Counted from the first letter of the stretch, positions 39,355 to 49,991 are shown. The stretch is DNA of 64,000 bases from Cladocopium goreaui (GCA_947184155.2 CAMXCT020006641.1:283501-347500), one strand, 5' to 3'. The notes: generated by a model from the sequence alone, not told the origin. Made by a program: numbers and translations.

Positions 39355-42027
39355 ATGCAGCGCCTCGGGACAGTTGCGAAACCTTTGCTGCTCGAATTTC
39401 GCAACGCGTGGTCCCGACAAATTCGAGCGTTGTATTCACTACAATTTATGACCAAATGTCCGAAAAGCCTACACTGCTTGCAGTCACTCTCCTTTTTGCC
39501 GCATGTACTCCAGATCCCCGCACCGTGGCCAATATTAGATATCCAGACTGTGGCTAATAAGTGTGGCATCCGCAGTGAATGTTTTACCCACTCTAGGCAA
39601 CTTCTTGCACAAGCACTTGCCAACTCTTCTGAGTTTAGCCTCCTTTGTGCTGAAGTCCTCAAATATCGCCTAGAAAAGAAACAAGATTGCTGTACTGCCC
39701 TCAGACATTTAACCACATGGAATGTATCAGGTTGGAGAACTTTGCAATGGACTAACCCTAAGACACAAGCCATCCTCCGCCGGGCTCGGCATGGCATTGT
39801 CTGCCTCCAAGAAACCAGATGGACAGCGAGTACTGCTACCAATTTTCTCCAAACCTATCCAGGATTCAATATTGCGCACTCCCCAGCGATCGCAACAGAA
39901 AATGGAGGACTGTCGGGAGGAGTAGCCATATTGATTCCATGCTCCTTCAGACTATTGCAAGAAATTGTTATCACGCCTGGCAAACTCCTTGCTGCACAAG
40001 TCCAGACCAGAACCGATTGCTTTTGGGTGATTTCGGCCTATTGTCATCCCAGCAGTGCTAAAGAGGACTGTGAAACGCTTGCCAAATGGCTATCTGATCA
40101 TCAGGACCATCCTGACCCATTCTTCATTGTCGGAGACTTTAATCATGGTCATCACCTCTCCCTTGATGCCTGGCACCGCATTTTAAGTTGTGCTCAAGGT
40201 GACGACATCGTCAAAGATGAACCGACCTTCTGGGGCCCAAATGGCTCGTCATCAATCGACAAAGTCATTCTTCCGACCGAATACATGAATCGTGGGCTAA
40301 TCCAACATCAGGTGTACTATGATCGTCTTTTTGAGTCGGCTGGGCATGCATGCATATCCATCCAATCGCGCCACAGGCCACCAGTTTCTAGCAGCCCAGA
40401 CCTGCCTCTACATATGACCATACCGGCAAGTGTTTTCCAACCTGGCAAGGACCGACATGACACCCGACAAGTGTGGCCTTCACTCCAATCGCTGGTTCGC
40501 CGACTTTGCTTAGTCTCCCAGCCCACATTCGAATCCCTTCAAGCATTATTATGGCAATGGTGGATGTCGCTCCCGAAGCGGCCCCGGGACTTCAACACTC
40601 TGAGGAAGCATCTCCAATCTGATCGACCACTTCTCAACATCTCTAAACGGTTGCTACGAGAGCTTCTGGCGACCCTTCCAGGCTTCCGCCCTGCCCTAGA
40701 CGAATATTGTCAATCATCCACTGTTATTACGGTTCCTCGTACCTTCCTTTGGAAGTGTTTCGAGCTCCTTGATCTACAGCTACAACAACAGCATCTTATC
40801 ACTAGGAATAGAGATGAAACTACCCGCAGTCGTGGCCTGGGCACTAATGCCCCTCTGTGGCAGAGATTGCGAGCTAGCTGCCCGCGCACTGTATTTTATA
40901 ATGGTCCTATTCTGGACGGTGCAGGCAACCAGTGCCGGACCGACTTGGACTTGTCTGCGGCCATGCTCGCTACACGAAAGTTCTGGTTCCAACCGCCTGT
41001 CAAATATGATCCTGAGTGGACAGACTACCTGGAGCAGTATAAAGCACAAACACAGCCCTGGCCACATGTTCCCCCACCCGGCGCGGAGGACCTAATCAGA
41101 ACTGTCCTTGCCACCAACGATTCTTCCCCAGGTCCTGACGGAATACCCTATGCAGCATGGCGACTTCACCCTGGAGTGTCATCTGATGCGATGATTACGC
41201 ATCTCAATGATATCTGTAGATCCGCAGTCCCTCCCCCTTGCTCAGTCCAAGCATGGATCCCGAAAGCCAAAATGGGCCCCACTGCTGATAACTTCCGTCC
41301 ACTAGGTATGCCATCGACATTTGAGAGAGTCATAGACGGAAGCATCGCGACAGTCATGACCAAAGCCATTGCTCCACTACTCCACCCCTCTCAAACGGTG
41401 TTAAATGTCTTCCGCGAACCGCAAAGTGCTGTCCAATCCGTACAAGCTGTTCTCGATCAAGATGCACCATGCGCATGCCTGTCATTGGACCTTTCCAAAG
41501 CATTCGAGCGGATTAACCCTCACTGGATCTTGCAAATTTTATCAGCATGTAAAGCCCCCTGGTGGATCATCATGTATACCCGGCACATCCTTCTCTTTCG
41601 AAGATGTCGGCACAAGGTCCAAGGCAAGTTGTTACCCTCAAAAATGATTGTCACAGGCGTTGACATGGGTCGATCCTTCTCAGTCCTGCTTTTTTGCGTT
41701 GCCATGGATCCAGTTTTGACCTACCTTAACCGAATCCCCGGCATGCTGACAGTTCAAGGCTATGTTGATGACACCACGATGGTGGGAGATACCACGGCAG
41801 GCATGCAATGGCTCACCGATGCCTGGCAAGCTTGCATCCGTTTGAAATCCGCTGGCATCCAAATAGATGAACACCACTGCTGGCGAACCAGTGGGATCAA
41901 TATGCATGCAGCTAGCTCTGGTCAGATCGACCAATACCCTCCATTAAATTGGGCACAAGTTTACCAGGACATGCTACATTGCGGCAAGCCTTGGTTCACA
42001 GAGCGGGTTATAGCACCACCACCATAG
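39355..42027 (+). CDS. LINE ORF2: APE-type endonuclease and reverse transcriptase
   Basis: The frame is open from 39277, overlapping ORF1 by 73 nt in the -1 phase. The ATG at 39355 starts five bases after the ORF1 stop, suggesting re-initiation; this start gives 890 residues. Endonuclease motifs: TTWNVSGW (about 120), LQETRW, GGVAIL, VGDFNH (259), SSIDKVIL (298), and a final GHA, where SDH is usual. RT motifs: SSPGPDGIPYAAW (589), NFRPLGMPSTFERVIDG, the catalytic Asp in LSLDLSKAF (710), and GYVDDTTM (802). The RT block usually reading RQG..SP is VDMGRSFSVLLF here. The frame stops just after the thumb region; zinc finger and RNase H are in the next frame. It should nick the target and copy the element RNA. 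Confidence 0.88.
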   Translation: MQRLGTVAKPLLLEFRNAWSRQIRALYSLQFMTKCPKSLHCLQSLSFLPHVLQIPAPWPILDIQTVANKCGIRSECFTHSRQLLAQALANSSEFSLLCAEVLKYRLEKKQDCCTALRHLTTWNVSGWRTLQWTNPKTQAILRRARHGIVCLQETRWTASTATNFLQTYPGFNIAHSPAIATENGGLSGGVAILIPCSFRLLQEIVITPGKLLAAQVQTRTDCFWVISAYCHPSSAKEDCETLAKWLSDHQDHPDPFFIVGDFNHGHHLSLDAWHRILSCAQGDDIVKDEPTFWGPNGSSSIDKVILPTEYMNRGLIQHQVYYDRLFESAGHACISIQSRHRPPVSSSPDLPLHMTIPASVFQPGKDRHDTRQVWPSLQSLVRRLCLVSQPTFESLQALLWQWWMSLPKRPRDFNTLRKHLQSDRPLLNISKRLLRELLATLPGFRPALDEYCQSSTVITVPRTFLWKCFELLDLQLQQQHLITRNRDETTRSRGLGTNAPLWQRLRASCPRTVFYNGPILDGAGNQCRTDLDLSAAMLATRKFWFQPPVKYDPEWTDYLEQYKAQTQPWPHVPPPGAEDLIRTVLATNDSSPGPDGIPYAAWRLHPGVSSDAMITHLNDICRSAVPPPCSVQAWIPKAKMGPTADNFRPLGMPSTFERVIDGSIATVMTKAIAPLLHPSQTVLNVFREPQSAVQSVQAVLDQDAPCACLSLDLSKAFERINPHWILQILSACKAPWWIIMYTRHILLFRRCRHKVQGKLLPSKMIVTGVDMGRSFSVLLFCVAMDPVLTYLNRIPGMLTVQGYVDDTTMVGDTTAGMQWLTDAWQACIRLKSAGIQIDEHHCWRTSGINMHAASSGQIDQYPPLNWAQVYQDMLHCGKPWFTERVIAPPP

Positions 42028-45000
42028 TGTGCCGAGCAAATTTGTTTGTGTGTCTCACCCCAGCAGAGGTTGATTTAATATTAGCCGGAGAGCATCTTGC
42101 TAAAATTGACCCACTTTTCCTGGTACAGTGTAGTTGTTCCAACAAGTGCAGTGTACTGGTTAATCACCCAGCCTCCCATAGTACTCTGAATGCGCTAGAA
42201 TGCTCCGACTGGGGAGCCCACCTCATTGAGGGAAAAACTACTGCGCTTGGTCTGCTCCTATATGGTAAATATACCCGTAGTCATCAAGGGTGGACCCCTG
42301 TAGAGGAACTTATAGGCACACAAGCCATTAACCCCAAAGCCATGTCCAAAGCAAACCATAGGCTGGCCCTGTTCGCCACACCTGCTCACTCCGTAGTGCA
42401 AAGAAGCCTTGCCAATAACTGCTTTATTCTGTCCCTTAATATTTACCAAAGTACATACTTTGGCTTTACTCCGGACGACATTAATCTATACCAACAACGC
42501 TCTGCTAAACTCATCCTTGGCAGACCATGGCTGGCCGCACGGTTTCTCCCACACATATTTCGGTGGTTAGGTATTGCTCCTGCCCTAGACCCAGCGGTCA
42601 CACTCACTGCAGCGTGTTTGGGCTATTGGCTTAGACAAAATGGCTCTACTGCCTTTCTCTCACCGGGGTACCCGGATGTAGGGACAAGGCAAGGAGCGGT
42701 TGTCCAACGCATCTTCCGAACATGGATTCCCCTGCTCGGAATTGATACAGTCGGCAACTTGTTACGCATAACTGCAGGACAAAACACCAGAAAAAAGCAC
42801 TTCCAATTCCTCCGCCAGCTGAAACTCAGTCTTTACGAAGCCATCCAAGTGCACGCACTGCAATATCTACAGTCTAGAGTAAGCTTACAACTCCTACCAG
42901 GTGGGGTATCGTGGGCTTGGTTGACCCATTTAGCCACAGTGCCTAAACTTGCTGTTAATGGGGTTGCACGCTTTGCGGTCTTGCGGTGGGCAGTCAATGA
43001 GGATGATGATGAATGCCTGCGGCTTCGACTTGCAGGCTCGCTGCAGGCTGAACAGCCATGCCAACTCTGTGGAATTCCCACCCGTCTGTACCCACTCGGA
43101 CTTAATTTTGCCCCAGCCTGTGAGAAATGCTGCCATGACCAAGCTATCAATGCTACCACTCTTTACAGTAGTGAGATATGGGGGATCCCGACCACATCCC
43201 CCTGGCATGCCGTCGCGGAATCTGCTCGGGGATCCTTTCATATTCCTGCCTCATGGTGTGACCGTGCACGAGATCTCGCCCCCTGCGTAGCGTGCGGACA
43301 TGGAGACAATTCCTCTCAACATTGGGCTCGTTTCTGCATAGTGCCTGTCCTAGTTGCCAACATCTTGTCACCCTCCCCCAATCCAGTGAAATCTTTGGAC
43401 CAACTAGCCCGAGGCAACACAGCTGGATGCGTGATCGCGAGCCACATTCTGCATCAGTTCCGCCGACTCTTGCTTGAGCATGGAGGCATGCAACATGCGC
43501 CATCTTCAGTCCCCCTAAGTGTCCCTGAATGGCTAACCCGCCTACATGACAATGCTCTGCAGGCAATCCCAACTCGCTTCCTCCCGGAGCCTGTCTCTCC
43601 CGTCAGACCCCAAAGTGCAGGCGCAGACAACCAGAATCACCCTTGCTACATGCAAACTGCCGCCAATGAAGCAGTTACTCTCCACTCTGCAGCACTTCCC
43701 GATCTAGTTTGCACAGCCACTTCATCCATTGCCCCGGATCAGCCTATCGCTGTGCTCCCCCTTGGACATCCATGGCTAAGCCTCATTGCCCCAGCTCGAG
43801 CCCGGGTCGCTGGTTTCCGCCCTAATGCCAAGATTGTACCAGCCTGCCCCAACTCGCCTGATTCCTTCTGTACTGTTACAGCTCTTCAATCCATCAGTCC
43901 AAATGAGTTGATCTTAGCTATCCCTCCCGATGATACACCATCCGAACCCTCGATACAGATCGTCGGCCAATTCGATGGCAGTTGTATGCACGAAGATGCC
44001 TTAGGAGGAGCTGGATATGTCATCTATGTAATAGAAGGTGGTCGGTCTCGTGTTATTGCATGTCGGTCAGTCGCCCTGCCGCATTGTTCAGATAATATAG
44101 AAGCAGAAATCATGGCCTGTTTGTATCTTGTTGAAGAAGTTGCTGTTGTCGTTAAGCAGCGTTTATCGAGCCGCGGTCTCACGCCCAAGGTAGTCATCCA
44201 AGGTGACATTCTCCCAGTCATTAAGTATTTCCAATTTGCAGGCCGCCTCCGGAGGATAGATATGCACCAACCATTGGAAAGCATTCGCTCAACCGTAAGT
44301 CTGCATCTCCCTTGTAGCCTCTTCATATATCTGCCTCGAGTTGCCAACGGCATTGCAGATGACTTGGCTGGGCAAGCCACTCAGTTCCTGTTGGCTAAAT
44401 ATAGGAGCAACCCTGCTGCCTTCAATCGGAATGCTGGGCCGGTGTCCATCAAGCCATCTTTCCCCACAGGCCTCTTTCAGGTCGGAGGTTTTCACATTCA
44501 AAGCTTTGAACAACCCTGGAGCCAGCCCATACTTACTCTAGTGGAGAGGCCCAGTATTGATCACGGCCTTCTCCGAAAACACGTGACCCTTCACCCCCAT
44601 CACCGCCAGCTGATTGAATCCTATCTTTCCCCGTGCCTGCCGCAAAACTGCAGTATTGAAATTGACTATTCCCCCAAAGCTGCTGACAACCATGGACGAA
44701 GATATTGCTGCACCGTAGGAGGCCAGCGACTACCGAGAGCTGCCAGGCTTTTGTTGTTCGGACGGACTCACTGCGAAATTGACCTCAAAGGATCTTTTTA
44801 TGAACTTGTCCGACGCCTGGGATTACTGTTTGCGCCTGACTTAGTACCCCTCCCAAACATCGATGAGTTCCGCGCGCAGCTAGCCCGAGACCCCTATATT
44901 CAAAAAGTAGAAGCAATTTGCCCTGGCATCATCAAGCAACTCCCACTGAGAATCATCAATAGCTCCCTTGATGCTACATACCGATATCTAAGCTCTCTGG

Positions 45001-45530
45001 TAGATGACTCCCCCAGTGCGAGTGTGAGCACAATCCTCTGCCAACTCGGGTCTTTGAGTACAACCCTGACCACTCAGTTGCTACCGCGCTTCCGCCCAGA
45101 GTTCCTGGTCAACCATAGCGACAGCGCCTTTCGATTGCTAGAGCACTTTGAAGCCACAATTGTCGAGGACACCATTCGTGCCCTCATTGCCCGCCACCCA
45201 ACACAATCTTTGGTGTGGCTACATGATGGTTTCTTAGTTGCTCCCCCGCCTCCTGAACAAATGGTAAGGCAGATCGAGAAGGAAGTTCTGTCCAAGCATC
45301 AGCTTTACTTTGGTCAGGCATGGTTCAAGGTCACCTCCCTTACCACGGCGCGCAATGCATACGTAGACACCCTCAAGCATACCGCCAGCAGCCATGCCCT
45401 ATCCCTTACCCGTCGTACATCCCACAATTCCCAACGTAAACAGCGCAGTGCTCAAGGATCGCCACACATTTGCACCACCCCCTTGGAAGCCCTTGCCAAA
45501 TTGCGCGCTCGACGTGAACGCCCGACGTGA
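41949..45530 (+). CDS. LINE ORF3: zinc finger, RNase H and palm-like C-terminal domain
   Basis: An 1193-codon frame overlapping ORF2 by 79 nt in the -1 phase. It has no ATG near its start, so it is either read by frameshifting or split from ORF2 by an indel. In I-group LINEs these parts form one protein. Two Cys-rich zinc sites (CQLC...CEKC near 43060 and CVACGHGDNSSQHWARFC near 43290) precede RNase H: FDGSC (675), NIEAEIM (716), QGD (751) and ADDLAGQA (801). The last ~390 residues are unexpected: EIDLKGSFYELVRRLG (943) and LVWLHDGFLVAPPP (1090) resemble motifs A and C of family A DNA polymerases. That call is tentative. A basic tail ends the protein. Confidence 0.82.
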   Translation: MGTSLPGHATLRQALVHRAGYSTTTIVCRANLFVCLTPAEVDLILAGEHLAKIDPLFLVQCSCSNKCSVLVNHPASHSTLNALECSDWGAHLIEGKTTALGLLLYGKYTRSHQGWTPVEELIGTQAINPKAMSKANHRLALFATPAHSVVQRSLANNCFILSLNIYQSTYFGFTPDDINLYQQRSAKLILGRPWLAARFLPHIFRWLGIAPALDPAVTLTAACLGYWLRQNGSTAFLSPGYPDVGTRQGAVVQRIFRTWIPLLGIDTVGNLLRITAGQNTRKKHFQFLRQLKLSLYEAIQVHALQYLQSRVSLQLLPGGVSWAWLTHLATVPKLAVNGVARFAVLRWAVNEDDDECLRLRLAGSLQAEQPCQLCGIPTRLYPLGLNFAPACEKCCHDQAINATTLYSSEIWGIPTTSPWHAVAESARGSFHIPASWCDRARDLAPCVACGHGDNSSQHWARFCIVPVLVANILSPSPNPVKSLDQLARGNTAGCVIASHILHQFRRLLLEHGGMQHAPSSVPLSVPEWLTRLHDNALQAIPTRFLPEPVSPVRPQSAGADNQNHPCYMQTAANEAVTLHSAALPDLVCTATSSIAPDQPIAVLPLGHPWLSLIAPARARVAGFRPNAKIVPACPNSPDSFCTVTALQSISPNELILAIPPDDTPSEPSIQIVGQFDGSCMHEDALGGAGYVIYVIEGGRSRVIACRSVALPHCSDNIEAEIMACLYLVEEVAVVVKQRLSSRGLTPKVVIQGDILPVIKYFQFAGRLRRIDMHQPLESIRSTVSLHLPCSLFIYLPRVANGIADDLAGQATQFLLAKYRSNPAAFNRNAGPVSIKPSFPTGLFQVGGFHIQSFEQPWSQPILTLVERPSIDHGLLRKHVTLHPHHRQLIESYLSPCLPQNCSIEIDYSPKAADNHGRRYCCTVGGQRLPRAARLLLFGRTHCEIDLKGSFYELVRRLGLLFAPDLVPLPNIDEFRAQLARDPYIQKVEAICPGIIKQLPLRIINSSLDATYRYLSSLVDDSPSASVSTILCQLGSLSTTLTTQLLPRFRPEFLVNHSDSAFRLLEHFEATIVEDTIRALIARHPTQSLVWLHDGFLVAPPPPEQMVRQIEKEVLSKHQLYFGQAWFKVTSLTTARNAYVDTLKHTASSHALSLTRRTSHNSQRKQRSAQGSPHICTTPLEALAKLRARRERPT
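42663..42675 (+). repeat. GTA-loop hairpin in ORF3
   Basis: CCGGG-GTA-CCCGG, perfect 5-bp stem, shorter than the others. Confidence 0.4.
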
Positions 45531-45905
45531 GAGAGTCGCGACGTCTGCCCGGACCCTGTTGCTGCCTCGGTGACCACAAAGCAACTGTTTCTCTGTTGCT
45601 CACCTATCAGGGACTAATGCAACCCCTAATAATGAGCCTCAGAATTTATTACATCATAGTCACCCAGGAGTATGAAGCTACAACCCACTAAGTTGACGTG
45701 ATCTTGCGGAAGGTGAGCCAACCCCAAGACAAACGGCCTGCCATTGCCCAGGCAGTTCCAGGCCACTGCCACGTAGTTATTGCTGATTGAGACCTCCTGT
45801 AGCCACCAAGTAACTTTCATCAGCTCACTACCTTATTGGTACCCACCCCCCGCCAATTTAGTTCTCATGCCTCATGAACACTGGTCAGGTCAAGTGGGGC
45901 GGGCT

Positions 45906-45922
45906 CCCAGGGGTACCCTGGG
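45906..45922 (+). repeat. GTA-loop hairpin, non-coding
   Basis: CCCAGGG-GTA-CCCTGGG, perfect 7-bp stem. Confidence 0.7.
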
Positions 45923-46497
45923 TAGCCCTCCCCACCTGCACAAGACCCATGAGGACATCTTAATACTGAACCACTAGCCTCGGATAGTAGAAGACCCGTT
46001 CCATAATTAAGCAAACTAGCCTAAAGTGTTACATGCGCACCAGCTTTAACCTGGAGGACACCAAATTATGGGCGACTTTCGACTGCCCACTAATGATATG
46101 GCACCCCTAATGGATTAAGTGGTCCTACAGACAGGACTCAGTTGCAGCCGCTCGCGGAGACTCAGCTAAGCCCAAATATCAATCTGCTAACACTATCAGG
46201 TTGCCAGGCTGCAGTAACTGCAAAACGACCATGTCCACCTCACAGTTGACTAAAGGTACATCTCGCAGTATAGCTCCACTCTGTTTTGAACTCCTGTTTG
46301 CCTCTTCTTGGGCGTCCAGAGGGAATCAACTTCCCGCCCAGGGGAAACGGTGGGAAGGGGGAAAAAAAAAACCTCTCTGTACACCAGCTCCTCAGCAAGC
46401 ACAGGAATCGTGAAGCAGAGTGCAGAACGTTTTGCCCTGAGAGGATAGACTAGCGGTGGGATCATCACTATGCAACTGCCATGCGACCCTTTCTGTT

Positions 46498-46514
46498 CCC
46501 AAGGGTACCTTGGG
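46498..46514 (+). repeat. GTA-loop hairpin, non-coding
   Basis: CCCAAGG-GTA-CCTTGGG, perfect 7-bp stem, followed by TAATGG as in the copies at 47517 and 49350. Confidence 0.75.
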
Positions 46515-47516
46515 TAATGGAAAAAATAATGGATAAAGTTTTTCAGTGACCCGCATCGAGTTGCAATGTCTCTGAATCTCGTTTTCTGTCTGTCCGTAGT
46601 TTAGTCCTTTACCGTGCCATTTTCTCTGACCCTCCGATCTACCTGCGCATTGTAGTCCACTGCACAAGCACAAGCTTGTAGGTTAGTTTTTTTGCGTCTT
46701 CGGTGCTCCAGGCCTTTCTACTTGAGTGCCGTACCAATGGTTAGGTGCAGCAGGTCGCGCTGAATAACACTGCCCTTCAGCGCTACTTGCCACTTAAATT
46801 GTTACCTTGTCGAATGAAGCATCTCATAGTAGAAACGAATGGATGACACTTCCCTGTCCATGCTCAGATGCCAACAAATGCTGGGTAGTTATTGCTGACT
46901 CGCATGTCTCAGGGAAAGATATATCTTCTCTGCTCCAACCATAATGGTTACTATCAGCACACTACCCAAGCACTCAACCCCTAATCGCCCACCTTGTAGC
47001 TAACCCTGCGGGTGGATGTTCCACAAAACTGGCCAAATGGATAAAGGTTGCTCCCAGAAATAACTCTTGCCCAATTGTCATTAGTCCAGTTTACCACATT
47101 GAAGAAGGCCTTGTTCTAATAGTTATTGCCGTGTTGGTAGCAGAGCCAAGCTGAGCAACGCCTATGCTTAGAGTTGGTTTCCCACTATCATTTGCCAGCC
47201 GGCGCACTATCTTAGCCTAAGTTATAGTACTGCAATCAACGCGGATATACGAAACTCCGCAGAATTGCCCAATAAATGGGGTTCACTCCCGGGTGATGGA
47301 CATCACTTCCACACGACACCGCTGAAGATCCATGGCCATGCGCCACCGACGCAGGACAGAGAAGTACCACAATGACGCCTCCCTCGTGCGGAGTAATTGA
47401 GCCGGTAGGACATTCAGTGCCGCCAAGTTCAAGTAGATAGTGCTCTCGCCGCCCATTGCACCTCATACTCAGAGCTTGATAGCCTAGAGTGCTAGCAGTG
47501 TAGGATAGCTGCTATT

Positions 47517-47533
47517 CCCAAGGGTACCTTGGG
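47517..47533 (+). repeat. GTA-loop hairpin, non-coding
   Basis: CCCAAGG-GTA-CCTTGGG, perfect 7-bp stem, preceded by TT and followed by TAATGG. Identical to the copy at 46498 over 25 nt. Confidence 0.75.
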
Positions 47534-48782
47534 TAATGGCGAGATTCTTAACTACTACTCCGAAATGCGGTACACTGCCCCAAACCGGTGCCATCTTAGT
47601 GTTCTGTACTTAATTCGCGCCGAAACAGCCTTTGCCTTGCCCTATATGCCAGACGGCGGCATGCAGCTGTGAAGCTCTCTTTGGCCAGCAAGTCTTGGCG
47701 CTGGTGTCCTGGACGGAGTCCAACCAGAGCACCAGGCATTGGTTTGCGATAGCTCGTACACCTGCGCGTCAAGTAAGCTGCTCGTGCACGGTCTTGCCTT
47801 TTTCTGCCAAGGCCCATGGCCTAAGGATCAAGTTTTTGGGCCACAAGTGTAACTCCAAAATCTATTAGCACAGAACAGCGCAAACTCAATGGGCGTCAAC
47901 AATCAGTCACAGGTAGCTGGCAAGATTTTCTGGCAAATAAGTTCTTGCACAGACCAGCCTCTTGGACAAACTACCTTCTAGGACATCGCAGGATTTCCCA
48001 ACGAAGATCAAGGACCATGTTAAATGTTGATGGAAGTACTTCCGCGCATCGATGCACTTAGGCCTCTTCGGATTGGTACAAGGCACAAAAAGGAGCTGTG
48101 GCCACGGTGAGCTCTCCAGTTGCCGCATTTGAATCGGAATCACCATCTGTCCAAAGGAAAGACGTAGAAAATGCTATCCCTCGACCCACTGTTGTGCCCG
48201 ATAATTGTAATTTACCGCATGGTTTCAATGTTTTTACTTTTTTCGGGCATATCCTTTTGGAAGGTTTTGATTGCGGGCCTTGTGACAAATACTGAGTGAC
48301 CATTTAATTATTCAATAATTTTTCAGAGGTTGATGAACTCTTCAGACATGCTGCCAACAGCTGCTGGAAAGACTGGTGCTTCCTAATTACTGGTGGCATA
48401 GCTCCAGCCAATGTCCTTGGCTCTGTACCAAAGGGGTGTTTCTCTAGTCATTGGCTGCCCTTAAGTAATTACCTGGGGATGGCACTACACCAAATACTAT
48501 TACATTGTTGTAACGGCTTAAACATTTGCCTCTCTACTGCCACAGTCCAATCTAGATCTCCCAAGTATGCAGGACGCTAGGAATAGCCGAATAGCCACTA
48601 GGGCCCCAAAGCATACTATTGACATGTTACAGTAGGAGGTGCGTAAGTGCATACTACTTGTCTATCTTTGTCATTGCGTCCGTGAAATTTGGCTAGAGCT
48701 TACCCGCCTCTGTGTTTCCTGTCCACCACCCTGTTTGCTGCCGAACGTCCATTAGCGCTGTACAGCATTTCGGACCTGATCC

Positions 48783-49052
48783 ATGCACAGGGCAGCGCGT
48801 AGCGCAACTGCTGACCATGTTCGTGCCTTACTCCAGCAGCTCCTTTTTGTCCATCGTGTTAAACTTTTGGCCATGAGATTGCAGTACCAGTTGGAGGAAA
48901 CCATGGATGACCTGGACGACATAGGGTTTGACGAGCAAGTACTAAGCGGAGTATTACGAACCGCCCACCTGGAGATCAGTGCATTTATCGCCCGCTGTGA
49001 CCGAACAATGCTCACGACGGAACAACGCATCCTGCGTATACTACTGCGATGA
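48783..49052 (+). CDS. Possible small helical protein
   Basis: An 89-residue frame from an ATG with helix-like composition (VRALLQQLLFVHRVKLLAM, LEETMDDLDDIGFDEQVL, LTTEQRILRILL). I do not recognise it. It stands out slightly from the non-coding sequence around it and resembles in style the small coiled-coil protein at 60899, but no alignment is evident. It may be chance. Confidence 0.25.
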   Translation: MHRAARSATADHVRALLQQLLFVHRVKLLAMRLQYQLEETMDDLDDIGFDEQVLSGVLRTAHLEISAFIARCDRTMLTTEQRILRILLR

Positions 49053-49904
49053 AGTGCGGAGCAGCAATGTACAGATAGAATTTTTTAACTCGGCTACACT
49101 GAGTGCCCACCTGCTGCCAAGAAACAGTCAAGCAGTCAGCAGTCCGTACTCCCTCGAAACCACCATAGGCCCCCTCCAACAGGTGAGTCGACACATTGTA
49201 GGTATACCCCCCCGCTTAAGAATAGAACGGATTGAAACTGCTTCCCGCACTCAACCATCTATCTCAGCAGTCCCTCACGCCTTCACCCCCCGCTGTGCCC
49301 CTCACATCAGTAGGAACATGACACATGTGTCTTTCATTCCTCCACTGTTCCCAAGGGCACCTTGGGTAATGGTGAGGGTTCAGCTTCGCTTTCACCCTAC
49401 CAGGCACTCATCTCACATGGTTCACACACTCATGACTGTCACCCCTCCTCCCAATATCCTGACGGCCATATATCCTCTCGATAATGTGTACTCCTTGCTG
49501 ATAGTGCTCCTCAGGGTCCATCGTTTCTAGCATATCTTGCACAAGTAGTCACCTCCTCCTGTCATGTGCTGCTGCCCCACCACTTGCCCTGCCCCTTGCT
49601 ACCTCCTCCTGTGTCATGTCTCTACTACCAAACCACAATGCACCTTCACTCCAATCCTGTCACCGGTTACATGTTGCACATACTTCCCACCGTTGCAGTG
49701 TCTGGTATTTTGTCAACTGTGCCTGAACCGAACACGATTCACTGTCTCCGTCAGCAGCCGTTGGCTCGAACTGTGAGGACATCGCACCTGCATAAGCCAG
49801 TGTTGCCTGGATCCTCATTGACCCCAACTTCTAATTTGCTCGCCCGTTCATACATTCAAGCCAACACGGGGTTCTCGTTGTTTGGCCGCTGCCCGCAATA
49901 GCGA
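49053..49904. other. Non-coding stretch with one hairpin
   Basis: Pyrimidine-rich sequence. Frames here are low-complexity Pro/Ser/Thr/Cys and unconvincing. It includes the hairpin at 49350. Confidence 0.4.
49350..49366 (+). repeat. GCA-loop hairpin, non-coding
   Basis: CCCAAGG-GCA-CCTTGGG, perfect 7-bp stem, flanked by TT and TAATGG like the copies at 46498 and 47517. Only the loop base differs. Last clear family member to the right. Confidence 0.75.
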
Positions 49905-49991
49905 GTGGTTCCTGTCGTTTGGTCTAACCATACGCCGTGCAACTGCCTCCACTCCGGAGAGTGCTGCCACTGCAGGGTACCTGCTGCTGGT

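Larger units (their letters stand above)
31616..45530 (+). mobile_element. LINE-type retroelement with UCH-like, DNMT3-like, EN, RT and RNase H domains
   Basis: Three successive plus-strand frames carry ORF1, endonuclease-RT and zinc finger-RNase H, with spliced-leader relics at the 5' end. Domain order EN-RT-zinc finger-RNase H is that of I-group non-LTR elements. The 3' end is not defined; hairpins of the element's family continue to 49366, so it may extend further. Retrotransposons carrying cytosine methyltransferases have been published for Symbiodinium; the UCH-like domain and the C-terminal palm-like domain are the less expected parts. Confidence 0.85.
45531..48782. other. Non-coding stretch after the LINE
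   Basis: No convincing gene on either strand. It contains three members of the hairpin family (45906, 46498, 47517) and an A10 run at 46369-46378. It may be a long LINE 3' region or a decayed intervening sequence. No duplicated target site could be paired with the 5' end at 31616. Confidence 0.5.

Noticed and set aside
46369-46378. A10 run as the poly(A) end of the LINE
   Set aside because: Sequence after it does not match the sequence before 31616, so no target duplication supports an end here.
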